A stretch of 64,000 bases of DNA from JAHEJA01 sp965656445. Lineage in GTDB: Bacteria > Pseudomonadota > Alphaproteobacteria > Rhodobacterales > Rhodobacteraceae. The notes below the pieces were generated by a model that saw only the letters and a program-made list of their open reading frames with translations, was not told the origin of the DNA and searched no databases. Location: NCBI GenBank assembly GCA_965656445.1, contig CBFHKO010000001.1, positions 558,001 through 622,000 on the forward strand, given 5' to 3'. Positions 7,722-17,128 of this stretch are shown here, in pieces. The position numbers and the translations under genes were made by a program. The number at the start of each line of letters is the position of its first letter. Within the stretch, counting starts at the first letter, position 1.

Positions 7722-7930
7722 AGCTAGCGCGTACCCTTGTCATATCTGCGAGAGAAAATCCACTGGACCGTTAGGATTCGCTGGACTATAAGGCGCTTAT
7801 GGACTTCAAATTCGGTATCATTATTCGAATTATATGCCCGGCGCTCTAAAGACGAGCCGCCGGGACAAGGCGTTTGACCCATCGCGCCGCCACCCCCAGA
7901 CATTTAAAACTTAGCCAAGGATCACACAAA

Positions 7931-10819
7931 ATGTGCGCCGATACGCCTGAATATAAAGATACCCTTAACCTGCCGAAAACCGATTTCCCAATGCGGGCTG
8001 GATTGCCCAAACGCGAACCAGAATGGCTCGCGCGGTGGGAGAAAATCGGAGTTTATGACCGTTTGCGGGAAAAAGCCAATCGCAAACCCTTTACGCTTCA
8101 TGATGGCCCTCCCTACGCAAATGGGCACCTTCATATCGGGCACGCCTTGAACAAGGTGCTAAAAGATATGGTTGTGCGCTCCCAACAAATGATGGGCCGC
8201 GATGCGCGCTATATCCCTGGGTGGGATTGCCACGGTTTGCCGATTGAGTGGAAAATCGAAGAGCAATATCGCAACAAAGGCAAAAACAAAGACGAAGTTG
8301 ATGTCGTTGATTTCCGTCAAGAATGCCGCAAATTTGCCGAAGGCTGGGTTGATATCCAGCGCGATGAATTCAAGCGCCTTGGGATCACTGGCAAGTGGGA
8401 TAACCCTTATTTGACGATGAACTTCCATGCGGAACGTGTCATTGCAGAAGAGTTCATGACATTCCTCATGACAGGCACGCTCTATCAAGGGTCCAAGCCT
8501 GTGATGTGGTCACCTGTTGAAAAGACCGCTTTGGCAGAGGCTGAAATCGAATATCACGATCATAAATCACATACGATCTGGGTGCCGTTCAAATTCCGCA
8601 GCGCACCAGATGCTTTGAAAGAGGCGCGTGTTGTGATCTGGACAACGACGCCTTGGACGATCCCGTCAAACAAGGCCATCGCTTACAATCCTAAGATTTC
8701 CTATGGCCTGTATCGCGTCAATGAAACAGAAGAAGAAAGCTGGACAACACCTGGTGATCTGTATCTCTTTGCGGATGCCTTGGCCGAGGATGCCCTGACG
8801 AAATCACGTGTTACAAACTTTACACGTGTCAGCGATGTTGCCGCAGCCGATCTAGACGGTGCCGTTTGTGCGCACCCATTTGCAGATCAAGACGACTATT
8901 GGGCCTATGATGTTCCAATGATTGATGGCGATCACGTCACAGATGATGCGGGAACAGGATTTGTTCACACAGCGCCAAGCCACGGTGCGGATGACTATGA
9001 ATGCTTTGTCAAACGCAACTGGATGGATCGCATGACCCACAACGTCGGCGAAGAGTCTGAATTTTTGCCACATGTTCCGTTTTTTGCCGGTCTTCAAGTT
9101 TTTGATCGCAAAGGCAAAGAAGGCAAAGCAAACACAGCTGTTATCGCCAAATTGGTCGAAGCGGGCGGTATCATCGCGCGTGGGCGTGTAACACACAGCT
9201 ATCCGCATTCGTGGCGCTCCAAAGCGCCCGTGATTTTCCGCAATACACCCCAGTGGTTCGCAGCTATTGATCGTGAAGTCGGCGATGGTCAGGACACGCA
9301 CGGAAAAACCATTCGTGAACGCGCATTGACCTCGATTGATAACTTGGTCAAATGGACGCCGCAGACAGGCCGTAATCGCCTCTATTCTATGATCGAGGCC
9401 CGTCCTGATTGGGTTCTCTCCCGCCAACGGGCTTGGGGTGTTCCGCTCACGTGTTTCACCAAAAAAGGTGCGCTTCCAACGGATCCAGATTTCTTGCTTC
9501 GCAACACTGACGTCAATGCGCGCATTGCCGAAGCCTTTGAAAAAGACGGCGCGGATGTGTGGTATATGGATGGCGCGAAAGAGCGGTTCTTGGATGGGAT
9601 TGTTGATCCATCTGACTATGATCAAGTCTTTGATATCTTGGATGTTTGGTTTGACTCTGGATCAACCCATGCCTTTGTATTGCGCGACCGTGAAGATGGG
9701 TCCGAGGATGGTATTGCGGATCTTTACCTTGAAGGAACGGATCAACACCGTGGTTGGTTCCACTCCTCAATGCTACAGGCTTGCGGAACGAAGGGACGCG
9801 CGCCTTATCGGGGTGTTCTGACGCATGGGTTCACATTGGATGAAAAAGGCATGAAAATGTCCAAGTCCTTGGGCAATACCATCGCGCCCGAACAAGTGAT
9901 CAAACAATACGGCGCAGATATCTTGCGCCTTTGGGTCGCACAGTCCGATTACACGGCCGACCTTCGGATCGGTCAAGAAATCCTAAAAGGTGTCGCCGAT
10001 AGCTATCGCCGTTTGCGCAACACAACGCGGTTTATGTTGGGATCCCTCGCTGATTTCTCAGAGGCCGATCGCGTTGATGCCGCTGACTTGCCTGAGTTGG
10101 AACAATGGGTTCTCCACCGTTTGTCAGAACTGGATGAAAAGGTGCGCACGGGATTTGACGCCTATGATTTCCAAGGCGTGTTCCAAGCGATCTTTACCTT
10201 TGCAACGGTTGATCTGTCGTCCTTCTATTTTGATGTGCGCAAGGACGCTTTGTATTGTGACGGAGACACATTAGAGCGGCGTGCAACGCGTACGGTTTTG
10301 GATATCTTGTTCCATCGCCTGACAACATGGCTTGCGCCAATTTTGGTTTTTACCATGGAAGAAGTCTGGCTCGAACGCTTTGACGGCGAAGACAGCTCCG
10401 TTCACTTGACGGATATTCCTGAAACCCCTGAGGCATGGCGCAACGATGCTTTGGCGGCAAAATGGTCAAACATCCGTGCGGCCCGTCGTGTGGTCACCGC
10501 CGCCTTGGAAATCCAACGGACGGAAAAAGTCATCGGCGCAAGCCTTGAGGCGGCACCGACGGTTTTTGTGGCGAATGCAGAGTTGGCCGAGGTGCTAAAA
10601 TCGATCCCGTTTAACGATATCTGCATCACCTCAACCATCACCATCACCACAGAAGACGCCCCAAGCGAGGCATTTACTTTGGCCGATGTGGACGGCATCG
10701 CGGTTCAATTTGCCAAGGCAGAGGGCGCTAAATGTGGGCGGTGTTGGAAAATTCTACCAGATGTGGGCCAACACAGCCACGCGCAAACCTGCGGTCGCTG
10801 TAACGACGCACTCGGTTAA
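7931..10819 (+). CDS. ileS: Isoleucyl-tRNA synthetase
   Basis: Charges tRNA-Ile with isoleucine. The 962-aa class I synthetase has HIGH at 68-71 and KMSKS at 642-646, the editing (CP1) domain between them, an anticodon-binding domain after about residue 700, and a C-terminal zinc finger (CGRC at 935-938 and 954-957) typical of bacterial IleS. The start ATG 7931 (MCADTPEYKDTLNLPKTDFPM) is preceded by AAGGA with 9-base spacing; the frame extends upstream to 7874 but without a ribosome-binding site. It is monocistronic, with a strong terminator directly after the stop. The 260-base leader holds the palindrome at 7702-7721 but no T-box. Confidence 0.98.
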   Translation: MCADTPEYKDTLNLPKTDFPMRAGLPKREPEWLARWEKIGVYDRLREKANRKPFTLHDGPPYANGHLHIGHALNKVLKDMVVRSQQMMGRDARYIPGWDCHGLPIEWKIEEQYRNKGKNKDEVDVVDFRQECRKFAEGWVDIQRDEFKRLGITGKWDNPYLTMNFHAERVIAEEFMTFLMTGTLYQGSKPVMWSPVEKTALAEAEIEYHDHKSHTIWVPFKFRSAPDALKEARVVIWTTTPWTIPSNKAIAYNPKISYGLYRVNETEEESWTTPGDLYLFADALAEDALTKSRVTNFTRVSDVAAADLDGAVCAHPFADQDDYWAYDVPMIDGDHVTDDAGTGFVHTAPSHGADDYECFVKRNWMDRMTHNVGEESEFLPHVPFFAGLQVFDRKGKEGKANTAVIAKLVEAGGIIARGRVTHSYPHSWRSKAPVIFRNTPQWFAAIDREVGDGQDTHGKTIRERALTSIDNLVKWTPQTGRNRLYSMIEARPDWVLSRQRAWGVPLTCFTKKGALPTDPDFLLRNTDVNARIAEAFEKDGADVWYMDGAKERFLDGIVDPSDYDQVFDILDVWFDSGSTHAFVLRDREDGSEDGIADLYLEGTDQHRGWFHSSMLQACGTKGRAPYRGVLTHGFTLDEKGMKMSKSLGNTIAPEQVIKQYGADILRLWVAQSDYTADLRIGQEILKGVADSYRRLRNTTRFMLGSLADFSEADRVDAADLPELEQWVLHRLSELDEKVRTGFDAYDFQGVFQAIFTFATVDLSSFYFDVRKDALYCDGDTLERRATRTVLDILFHRLTTWLAPILVFTMEEVWLERFDGEDSSVHLTDIPETPEAWRNDALAAKWSNIRAARRVVTAALEIQRTEKVIGASLEAAPTVFVANAELAEVLKSIPFNDICITSTITITTEDAPSEAFTLADVDGIAVQFAKAEGAKCGRCWKILPDVGQHSHAQTCGRCNDALG

Positions 10820-10827
10820 ATAATAAT

Positions 10828-10858
10828 AGGGCGGGCTTAAATGTCCGCCCTTTTTCTT
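10828..10858 (+). terminator. Terminator of ileS
   Basis: AGGGCGGGC (10828-10836) pairs with GTCCGCCCT (10843-10851), including one G-T pair, around a 6-base loop and is followed by TTTTCTTT. Confidence 0.9.
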
Positions 10859-10907
10859 TGGATTTCTGAATAGCGCACTGTTAACGTCACCCAAAAGGGA
10901 GACGGAA

Positions 10908-11210
10908 ATGCCAAAATTTGTAATGTTTTATCACATGGGAAATACACCACCTGCCGATGGAGCCGCTATGATGGAGCGGTGGCAAGTGTGGTTGGCTGAA
11001 AACAGCGGATCATTGCTTGAACCTGAAAACCCAATTGGCCCTGCCAAGATGGTTGCCAAAGATGGCGTAACGGATGCCGGCAACAAGGGCTTGATGGGCT
11101 ACGGTGTTTTGGACTGTGCTGATCTTGATGCAGCCGTTGCCTTGGCGCAATCCTGCCCCTTTCTCGATATGGGCACATTGGAAGTCGCGGAAATTAAATC
11201 ACGCTCTTAA
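10908..11210 (+). CDS. YCII/DGPF-type small protein
   Basis: A 100-aa protein opening MPKFVMFYHMGNTPP and containing the alpha-beta pattern of the dimeric alpha/beta-barrel YCII/DGPF family (MMERWQVWLAENSG, then a central LMGYGVLDCADLDAAVALAQSCP helix and a final beta strand). These small proteins are often annotated YCII-related; no reaction is established. Start ATG 10908 has GGGAGACGGA upstream. Its stop overlaps the stop of rluA on the other strand by 4 bases. It is a single-gene unit after the ileS terminator. Confidence 0.65.
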   Translation: MPKFVMFYHMGNTPPADGAAMMERWQVWLAENSGSLLEPENPIGPAKMVAKDGVTDAGNKGLMGYGVLDCADLDAAVALAQSCPFLDMGTLEVAEIKSRS

Positions 11211-11854
11211 AACGGAGCCTTGGCGCGAAATTTCATGCCACGGCCATGTTCTGGGTGATTGAGCCGCAATTCTTCGGAGTGTAGCATCATGCGCACAAAC
11301 TCTGCGGCCTCGCCTTCGGCATAAAAGGGATCCCCTAATATCGGGTGTCCCATTGCCAAGCAATGCACACGAAGCTGATGGCTGCGACCCGTTTTGGGGT
11401 GCAGTCTTAGCCTGCTCTCGGTGTTATCTGATTTGACCCGTTTCCAATCGGTCACAGCAGATTTGCCTGTCTCATGACAAATCTTTTGCTTTGGGCGATT
11501 TGGCCAATCCACAATCATGGGCAAATCGACGGTTCCAGAAGGATCATTCACACGTCCCCAGACACGGGCCACATAGGTTTTCTTGGTCTGGCGTTGTTCA
11601 AACTGCATAGAAATATGTCGTTGTGCATGGGCGGTCAGGGCAAAGACCATAACACCTGAGGTATCCCTATCTAGGCGATGCACAACCAAAGCTGTCGGAA
11701 AGACAGCTTGAATACGCGAAATAAGGCAATCCGCCAAATGCTCACCCCGTCCAGGGACGGACAATAAGCCCGCTGGTTTATCGACAACGACGATTTCACT
11801 GTCTTCGTGCAAAATGACCAAGGGGTCTTGGGGTGGCGCGTAGGTCGTATCCAT
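11207..11854 (-). CDS. rluA: Dual-specificity 23S rRNA/tRNA pseudouridine synthase RluA
   Basis: Isomerises uridine to pseudouridine in 23S rRNA and tRNA anticodon arms (known for the E. coli enzyme). 215 aa, closely patterned on RluA: YAPPQDP near the N-terminus, DKPAGLLSVPGR at 25-36, catalytic Asp62 in HRLDRDTSG, PLIxDWPNRPKQK-type and KTGRSHQLRVH motifs, and GHPILGDPFYA. There is no S4 domain, as expected for RluA. I chose ATG 11854 because it aligns with the RluA start; the frame is open to 11926 but without a ribosome-binding site. It is tail-to-tail with the YCII-type gene. Confidence 0.93.
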   Translation of the reverse strand: MDTTYAPPQDPLVILHEDSEIVVVDKPAGLLSVPGRGEHLADCLISRIQAVFPTALVVHRLDRDTSGVMVFALTAHAQRHISMQFEQRQTKKTYVARVWGRVNDPSGTVDLPMIVDWPNRPKQKICHETGKSAVTDWKRVKSDNTESRLRLHPKTGRSHQLRVHCLAMGHPILGDPFYAEGEAAEFVRMMLHSEELRLNHPEHGRGMKFRAKAPF

Positions 11855-11984
11855 AGGGGCGCGATACGCCTTTGATCGCAGTTTGTCTATATTTTGTGAT
11901 TTCAAGGCGTGAATTTTTTCTTGCATTTTTCATTGAATCGCCTCAGCGTGAAAAAAACGATCAAAATTTCACGGACCCAGTTGT

Positions 11985-12557
11985 ATGGCCAATATAGACC
12001 ACGCCCAAAATAACAGCTTTGGCGCTGATATTCGCAGCTTGCGAAAGCTGCGGGGAATGACGCTGAGCGATGTCGCGAAACGATTGAACAAATCGGTTGG
12101 CTGGGTGTCCCAGATAGAGCGCGATTTATCGGAACCCAAGCAATCTGACCTGGAACAACTATCCGACATCTTTGATGTGGCGCTTACAACGCTCGTGCAT
12201 AAACCCCAAGAACATGACCGTGAAACAGGTCGTATCGTGCGCCAAGGCCATGGCCGCAAAATAGGCAAGCGTGCGGATGGGTTATTGGAACAGCTTTTGT
12301 CGCCTGATTTAACCGATGACTTTGAAGTGGTGCATTCCGTCTTTGAACCAAAATCAACGATCCCCAGCCCCATGCGCCGACCCACCCAAGAATTGGCCTA
12401 TTTGGTCTCGGGTAAATTGGACATCTCAATAGACGGAGAAACCTATACAATCCAGAAAGGGGACAGCTTTCGCATCCGTGGCGAAGTCTACACTTGGTCC
12501 AATCCTTACGATGATCCCGCTGTTGCGATTTGGATCATTTCTCCGCCGGTCTATTGA
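11985..12557 (+). CDS. XRE-family regulator with C-terminal cupin domain
   Basis: A 190-aa transcription factor: an XRE helix-turn-helix at about residues 12-65 (LRKLRGMTLSDVAKRLNKS then GWVSQIER) and a cupin domain at about 110-190 (PTQELAYLVSGKLDISID, later GDSFRI). This architecture commonly binds a small-molecule effector in the cupin. It heads an operon with two LysE-type exporters and GcvT-fused flavoprotein dehydrogenases; its TGA overlaps the next ATG (TGATG at 12555-12559). It probably regulates that operon, likely in response to a methylated amine or amino-acid product (inference). ATG 11985 is the natural start. Confidence 0.88.
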   Translation: MANIDHAQNNSFGADIRSLRKLRGMTLSDVAKRLNKSVGWVSQIERDLSEPKQSDLEQLSDIFDVALTTLVHKPQEHDRETGRIVRQGHGRKIGKRADGLLEQLLSPDLTDDFEVVHSVFEPKSTIPSPMRRPTQELAYLVSGKLDISIDGETYTIQKGDSFRIRGEVYTWSNPYDDPAVAIWIISPPVY

Positions 12558-13162
12558 TGAGCTGGGATGCGTGGCAAATATTTGCTCTGTTCTGGGTCTT
12601 GTTTGTGACGACACCGGGACCGAATGCTGTGAACTGTATCAGCACGGCAATGACATATGGGTTTAAAGCCTCCCTCATCACAGTGCTCGCCATTTTGTGT
12701 CAGGCGAGTTTGTTTTTGGCTTTGTCCGCTGTTGGCATTTCGGCGCTTTTGCTGGCCTCGCCCATGTTGTTTCAGGTCGCAAGCTACATCGGAGCGGGCT
12801 TCTTGATCTATTTGGGGGTGCGCGCTTGGATTGTGGCGAAGCGCCCAATCACGCAAACTGATGTGGCAAAGTCATCCATTTTCACGCAGGCCTTCATGAT
12901 CGCCACGATCAATCCCAAGTCCATTGCGGGATACTTTGCGGCCTTTACGCAGTTTATTCAACCCAATGTCCCGATTGCTCAACAGATGTGGGTGATTACT
13001 CCAACAGCCTTGACCCTCACAAGTCTGAGTTACATGACCTATTGCGCGTTGGGGGCAGGCCTTGGCCGCATGGCGCTTGGGGCGATTATGAACATCTGGC
13101 TGCGCCGTAGCTTGGCAGCCTGCTTTGTGGTTTACGGCATCTTGTTGGCGGTGCTGATATGA
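12557..13162 (+). CDS. LysE/RhtB-family amino-acid exporter
   Basis: A 201-aa membrane protein with about six hydrophobic segments. The N-terminal LFVTTPGPNAVNCIS motif (FxxxxPGPN) is the signature of LysE/RhtB exporters, which export amino acids or derivatives by proton antiport; NPKSIAGYFAAF in the middle is the second conserved stretch. The start ATG 12557 overlaps the stop of the XRE-cupin gene, and the stop overlaps the next gene's start (ATGA at 13159), so translation is coupled across all three. The substrate is unknown; release of excess glycine or a methylglycine would fit the operon (inference). Confidence 0.9.
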   Translation: MSWDAWQIFALFWVLFVTTPGPNAVNCISTAMTYGFKASLITVLAILCQASLFLALSAVGISALLLASPMLFQVASYIGAGFLIYLGVRAWIVAKRPITQTDVAKSSIFTQAFMIATINPKSIAGYFAAFTQFIQPNVPIAQQMWVITPTALTLTSLSYMTYCALGAGLGRMALGAIMNIWLRRSLAACFVVYGILLAVLI

Positions 13163-13785
13163 TGATCGACCTTGCAACCCTCCTTCCTTTTGATGTGCTC
13201 ATAGGCTTTGCTTTGGCTGCGATGGCCTTGAACCTGATGCCTGGAAGCGATGTGATGTTTGCGACCGCCTGCGGCATGACAGGTGGCCCGAAATTGGGCA
13301 TCGCCGCGGCCTTTGGAATTTCGTTAGGAAGCTTGTGCCACGTTATATTGACGGCCTTTGGGCTAAGCGCCTTTTTGATGGCTTTGCCGTGGGCGTTTGA
13401 AACCATTAAATGGCTTGGCGTGGGGTATTTAATCTATCTCGCTATTCACATGTGGCGCTCGGGTCAAACATCCACGAATGGCCCTGTGCATATATCAACT
13501 CACGACGCCATCAAGCGGGGCATGCTCACGAACATTTTGAACCCCAAGGTTGCCCTATTTATTCTAGCACTTCTGCCTCAGTTCAGCGATCCTGATCGCG
13601 GCCCGCTCTGGTTACAGTTGTTGCTCTTGGGGTTGTTTTTCACCATTTCAGGTTTTGTCATCACAGCCATTTATGGTGCCTCTGCGGGGGCATTAGGCAA
13701 GCACCTAAAAACGCACACAAACACACTCAACACGTTTTCAGCCATCATAATTGGCGCACTGGCTGTGCGTCTTGCATGGAATTAA
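13159..13785 (+). CDS. LysE/RhtB-family amino-acid exporter (second copy)
   Basis: A 208-aa protein with six predicted membrane segments and the LysE signature in variant form (LNLMPGSDVMF in place of xxPGPN) plus NILNPKVALFILALLPQF, the second conserved block. It starts at ATG 13159 overlapping the previous stop by four bases. Having two non-identical LysE proteins in tandem is common; they may act separately. It precedes the flavoprotein genes by 12 bases, so it is in the same transcript. The altered PGSD motif is the main oddity. Confidence 0.88.
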   Translation: MMIDLATLLPFDVLIGFALAAMALNLMPGSDVMFATACGMTGGPKLGIAAAFGISLGSLCHVILTAFGLSAFLMALPWAFETIKWLGVGYLIYLAIHMWRSGQTSTNGPVHISTHDAIKRGMLTNILNPKVALFILALLPQFSDPDRGPLWLQLLLLGLFFTISGFVITAIYGASAGALGKHLKTHTNTLNTFSAIIIGALAVRLAWN

Positions 13786-13797
13786 GGGAGAAATACC

Positions 13798-16248
13798 ATG
13801 TCTGATTTTCCAACAAAAGCACGGGTCGTCATCATCGGCGGTGGCGCTGTGGGGACAAGCACCTTGTACCACTTGGCCAAAAAGGGGTGGAGCGATTGCG
13901 TTCTCCTTGAAAAGAACGAATTGACCGCTGGGTCCACATGGCACGCGGCTGGGAACGTCCCTACGTTTTCGACCAGCTGGTCGATCATGAATATGCAGCG
14001 CTATTCGACAGAGCTTTATGCGCGTTTGGGCGATGAGGTGGATTACCCGATGAACTATCATCAGACGGGTTCAATCCGCATTGCGCATACCAAAGAACGC
14101 ATGCAAGAATTTCAGCGCGCTTGTTCGATGGGGCGCTATCAGGGGATTGATATGAAGATCATGACCCCTGATGAGGCCAAGGCGAAATACCCTTTCCTTG
14201 AAACACATGACATGGCGGGCGCATTGTGGGATCCAACGGATGGTGACATTGACCCAGCTCAATTGACCCAAGCCCTTGCCAAAGGCGCGCGTGATCTGGG
14301 CGCAAAGATTGTTCGCTTTTGCCCTGTCACGGGTGTCACGCAAAACGACGATGGCACATGGATTGTGCATAGTGAAAAAGGTGACATCCACTGTGACTAT
14401 GTTGTGAATGCCGCTGGATATTACGCACAGCAAGTGGGCGAATGGTTTAAACCCTATGGGGGCCGCACTGTGCCCATGATGGTGATGGAGCATCAATATG
14501 TTTTGACCGAACAGGTGCCTGAGATCATGGAGTGGTCCAAGGAGCACGGTGGCAAGCTGCCTTTGATACGTGATGTGGATGTGTCCTACTACCTGCGTCA
14601 GGAAAAACATGGGTTTAACATTGGCCCCTATGAGCCAAACTGCAAAGCACACTGGGAAAAAGAGGGCGATCCTGTTCCTGATGATTTCTCTTTTCAGCTT
14701 TATCCCGATGACCTTGATCGGATTGAGGATATTGTTGCGGATGCTATGGAACGCGTGCCGCTTGCGGGTCAAGCAGGGATTGAGCGTATCATCAACGGGC
14801 CAATCCCTTATGCCCCTGATGGGTTGCCTTTGATTGGCCCGATGCCCGGTGTCAAAAACGCGTTTGAGGCCTGTGTGTTCACCTTTGGCATTGCCCAAGG
14901 TGGCGGCGCTGGCAAAGTCATGGCGGAATGGATCGTTGACGGTCAAACCGAATGGGACATGTGGTCTTGCGATCCGCGCCGTTACACAGATTATACGGAT
15001 CACGACTATTGTGTCGCCAAAGGCATGGAAGTCTATGGAAATGAATATGCGATGCATTTCCCTTGGCATGAATGGCCCGCTGCGCGGAACCAAAAGCTAT
15101 CCCCTGCGCATGATCAAGTGATTGCAAAGGGCGGTCAAATGGGTGCCTATAACGGATGGGAACGTGCGAATTGGTTTGCCAAAGAGGGCGATGACACATC
15201 CGAAGACGCGACAAAAACATTGGCTCGCTCTGGTCCTTGGGAACAACGCATTCGCGAGGAATGCGAGGCGGTGCGTGACGCTGTCGGGGTATTAGATTTG
15301 CCGGGCTTTAGCCGATTTAACCTATCTGGGGATGGCGCGGCGGAATGGCTGCGTGGGATGATCACAGGTGGTTTGCCTAAAATCGGTCGAATGAACCTTG
15401 CGTATTTTGCCGATGATCGGGGTCGGATCCTAACGGAAATGTCCGTGATGCGTCATGACGAGGATCACTTTACCCTAATCACGGCGGCGACGGCGCAATG
15501 GCATGATTTCGAAGTGTTGCGGAATGCTCTGCCCGATGGATTATCCTTGAGCGATCACACGACCGAATACAGCACATTGATCGTCTCTGGACAGCAATCG
15601 CGCGATCTGTTTAACCGCCTTGGCACCGATGCTGATCTAAAGGCACCATGGCTCTCACATCAACGCGCAACAGTGGCGGGTATCGAGTGCGCCTTGGCAC
15701 GCGTTAGCTTTGCGGGCGAATTGGGTTGGGAGATCCACGCAAGCATGGATAACATCGCCGCCCTCTACACAGCCGTCACAGAGGCAGGTGCAACACCCTT
15801 TGGCATGTGGGCGCTCAATAGCCTACGGATCGAAAAAGGGTATCGTGCGTGGAAGGGGGATCTCTCAACGGATTATTCCCTCTTCGAAGGTGGGCTAGAT
15901 CGTTTTGTCAAACTCGACAAACCCCAAGACTTCCGTGGAAAATCCGCTTTGATGCGTGAAAAACAACAAGGCAGCGCAAAACGCTTTGTCACTTTGATCG
16001 TGGATGCAGGCGAGTGTGACGCGCCCTACATGTCAACACTTTGGCACAACGGTGAAATCGTCGGGGAAACCACATCAGGTGCTTGGGGCTATCGCGTCAA
16101 TGCGTCCGTTGCATTGGGCATGATCCGGTCTGATTTGGCGGTCGCTGGTACCGAAATAGAAGTGGAAATCTATGGCGAACGCTGCAAAGCTGTCGTGCAA
16201 GAGGATCGCCCCCTCTGGGATCCAGAAAACGAAAGGCTTCGCGCATGA
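13798..16248 (+). CDS. FAD-dependent oxidoreductase fused to GcvT (dimethylglycine/sarcosine dehydrogenase type)
   Basis: 816 aa. An N-terminal FAD domain (VVIIGGGAVGTSTLYHLA, residues 10-27) with STWHAAG, whose His is where FAD is covalently attached in dimethylglycine and sarcosine dehydrogenases; a linker domain to about 425; then an aminomethyltransferase-like GcvT domain and its C-terminal barrel (about 440-810) that in the family transfers the released methylene group to tetrahydrofolate. It oxidatively N-demethylates a methylated glycine or related amine; the exact substrate cannot be read from sequence. Its TGA overlaps the following methyltransferase ATG (ATGA). A second homologue lies two genes on, suggesting successive demethylation steps. 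Confidence 0.9.
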   Translation: MSDFPTKARVVIIGGGAVGTSTLYHLAKKGWSDCVLLEKNELTAGSTWHAAGNVPTFSTSWSIMNMQRYSTELYARLGDEVDYPMNYHQTGSIRIAHTKERMQEFQRACSMGRYQGIDMKIMTPDEAKAKYPFLETHDMAGALWDPTDGDIDPAQLTQALAKGARDLGAKIVRFCPVTGVTQNDDGTWIVHSEKGDIHCDYVVNAAGYYAQQVGEWFKPYGGRTVPMMVMEHQYVLTEQVPEIMEWSKEHGGKLPLIRDVDVSYYLRQEKHGFNIGPYEPNCKAHWEKEGDPVPDDFSFQLYPDDLDRIEDIVADAMERVPLAGQAGIERIINGPIPYAPDGLPLIGPMPGVKNAFEACVFTFGIAQGGGAGKVMAEWIVDGQTEWDMWSCDPRRYTDYTDHDYCVAKGMEVYGNEYAMHFPWHEWPAARNQKLSPAHDQVIAKGGQMGAYNGWERANWFAKEGDDTSEDATKTLARSGPWEQRIREECEAVRDAVGVLDLPGFSRFNLSGDGAAEWLRGMITGGLPKIGRMNLAYFADDRGRILTEMSVMRHDEDHFTLITAATAQWHDFEVLRNALPDGLSLSDHTTEYSTLIVSGQQSRDLFNRLGTDADLKAPWLSHQRATVAGIECALARVSFAGELGWEIHASMDNIAALYTAVTEAGATPFGMWALNSLRIEKGYRAWKGDLSTDYSLFEGGLDRFVKLDKPQDFRGKSALMREKQQGSAKRFVTLIVDAGECDAPYMSTLWHNGEIVGETTSGAWGYRVNASVALGMIRSDLAVAGTEIEVEIYGERCKAVVQEDRPLWDPENERLRA

Positions 16249-17117
16249 TCACGATCTTAGATGGCGGCATGGGCCAAGAGCTCATTGCCCGCTCAACCCA
16301 AGAGCCCAGCGAAATGTGGTCCGCCCGCGTTTTGATGAAGGAAGCTGATTTGGTCACCGAGGTCCATGCCGATTACATTCGCGCAGGGGCCAAAGTCATC
16401 ACGATCAACGCCTATTCAGCAACGCCTGAGCGGTTGATCAAATATGGGCACGGTGACAAGTTCGCGCAATTACAGCAAACCGCAATTAATTGCGCAACAA
16501 AAGCCCGAGATCAAAGCGGCAAGGACGTTGAAATCACAGGGTGCCTGCCGCCTTTGTTCTCAAGCTATAATCCAGAGCTGAACAACAACTACGACGAGGC
16601 CTTAGCAATTTATCGACAAATCGTTGACGTGCAAAAGGATGGTGTCGATATCTTGTTGGCGGAAACCCTGGGATCCTTGTTAGAGGTCCGCGCAGCGGCA
16701 ACCGCTATGCAAGGATGCGGAAAACCCATCTGGATAAGCATGTCCCTCTCTGAGGACGCTGACACACCATCCTTGCGTTCTGGCGAACCCCTACAAGAGG
16801 CCTTGGGCCTGATCTCTCAGATCGGCGCAGATGCAATTTTGTTGAACTGCTCCTTGCCCGAAACAATCAGCGGCGCAATGGAAACCCTACAACAGTGCAA
16901 CGTTCCTTTTGGCGCTTATGCCAATGGTTTTACAGCAATCCAAAAGCTTGAAATGGGGGATATTGTCGCCGAAAAATTCAGCAAACGCACGGATTTGACG
17001 CCTACGGGCTATGCCGATTTTGCGCAAAGCTGGGTGGACATGGGCGCAACTATTATCGGTGGCTGTTGTGAAGTTGGGCCAGAGCACATCGCCGAACTAT
17101 CGCGCCGGTTTTCATAA
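16245..17117 (+). CDS. Homocysteine S-methyltransferase family protein (MmuM/BHMT type)
   Basis: A 290-aa zinc-dependent methyltransferase. It opens MITILDGGMGQELI, has AYSATPERL and a LLNCSLPE segment with the first zinc Cys, and ends with IIGGCCEVGPEHI, the Cys-Cys pair that completes the zinc site in MmuM, BHMT and MetH-N. It moves a methyl group from a sulfonium or betaine donor to homocysteine, making methionine. Between two dimethylglycine-dehydrogenase-like genes, the simplest reading is a betaine:homocysteine methyltransferase giving dimethylglycine (inference; S-methylmethionine or DMSP are alternatives). It overlaps the upstream gene by 4 bases and lies 11 bases before the next. Confidence 0.85.
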   Translation: MITILDGGMGQELIARSTQEPSEMWSARVLMKEADLVTEVHADYIRAGAKVITINAYSATPERLIKYGHGDKFAQLQQTAINCATKARDQSGKDVEITGCLPPLFSSYNPELNNNYDEALAIYRQIVDVQKDGVDILLAETLGSLLEVRAAATAMQGCGKPIWISMSLSEDADTPSLRSGEPLQEALGLISQIGADAILLNCSLPETISGAMETLQQCNVPFGAYANGFTAIQKLEMGDIVAEKFSKRTDLTPTGYADFAQSWVDMGATIIGGCCEVGPEHIAELSRRFS

Positions 17118-17128
17118 GGGGACACAGA

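Noticed and set aside
7671..7930. Possible T-box or other leader RNA before ileS
   Set aside because: No T-box sequence or specifier-loop structure; T-boxes are mainly in Gram-positives. Only the palindrome is clear.
14071..15093. Long antisense frame inside the first FAD/GcvT gene
   Set aside because: A shadow of the sense gene in a high-content coding region, without start signal or recognisable sequence; similar shadows exist in other genes.
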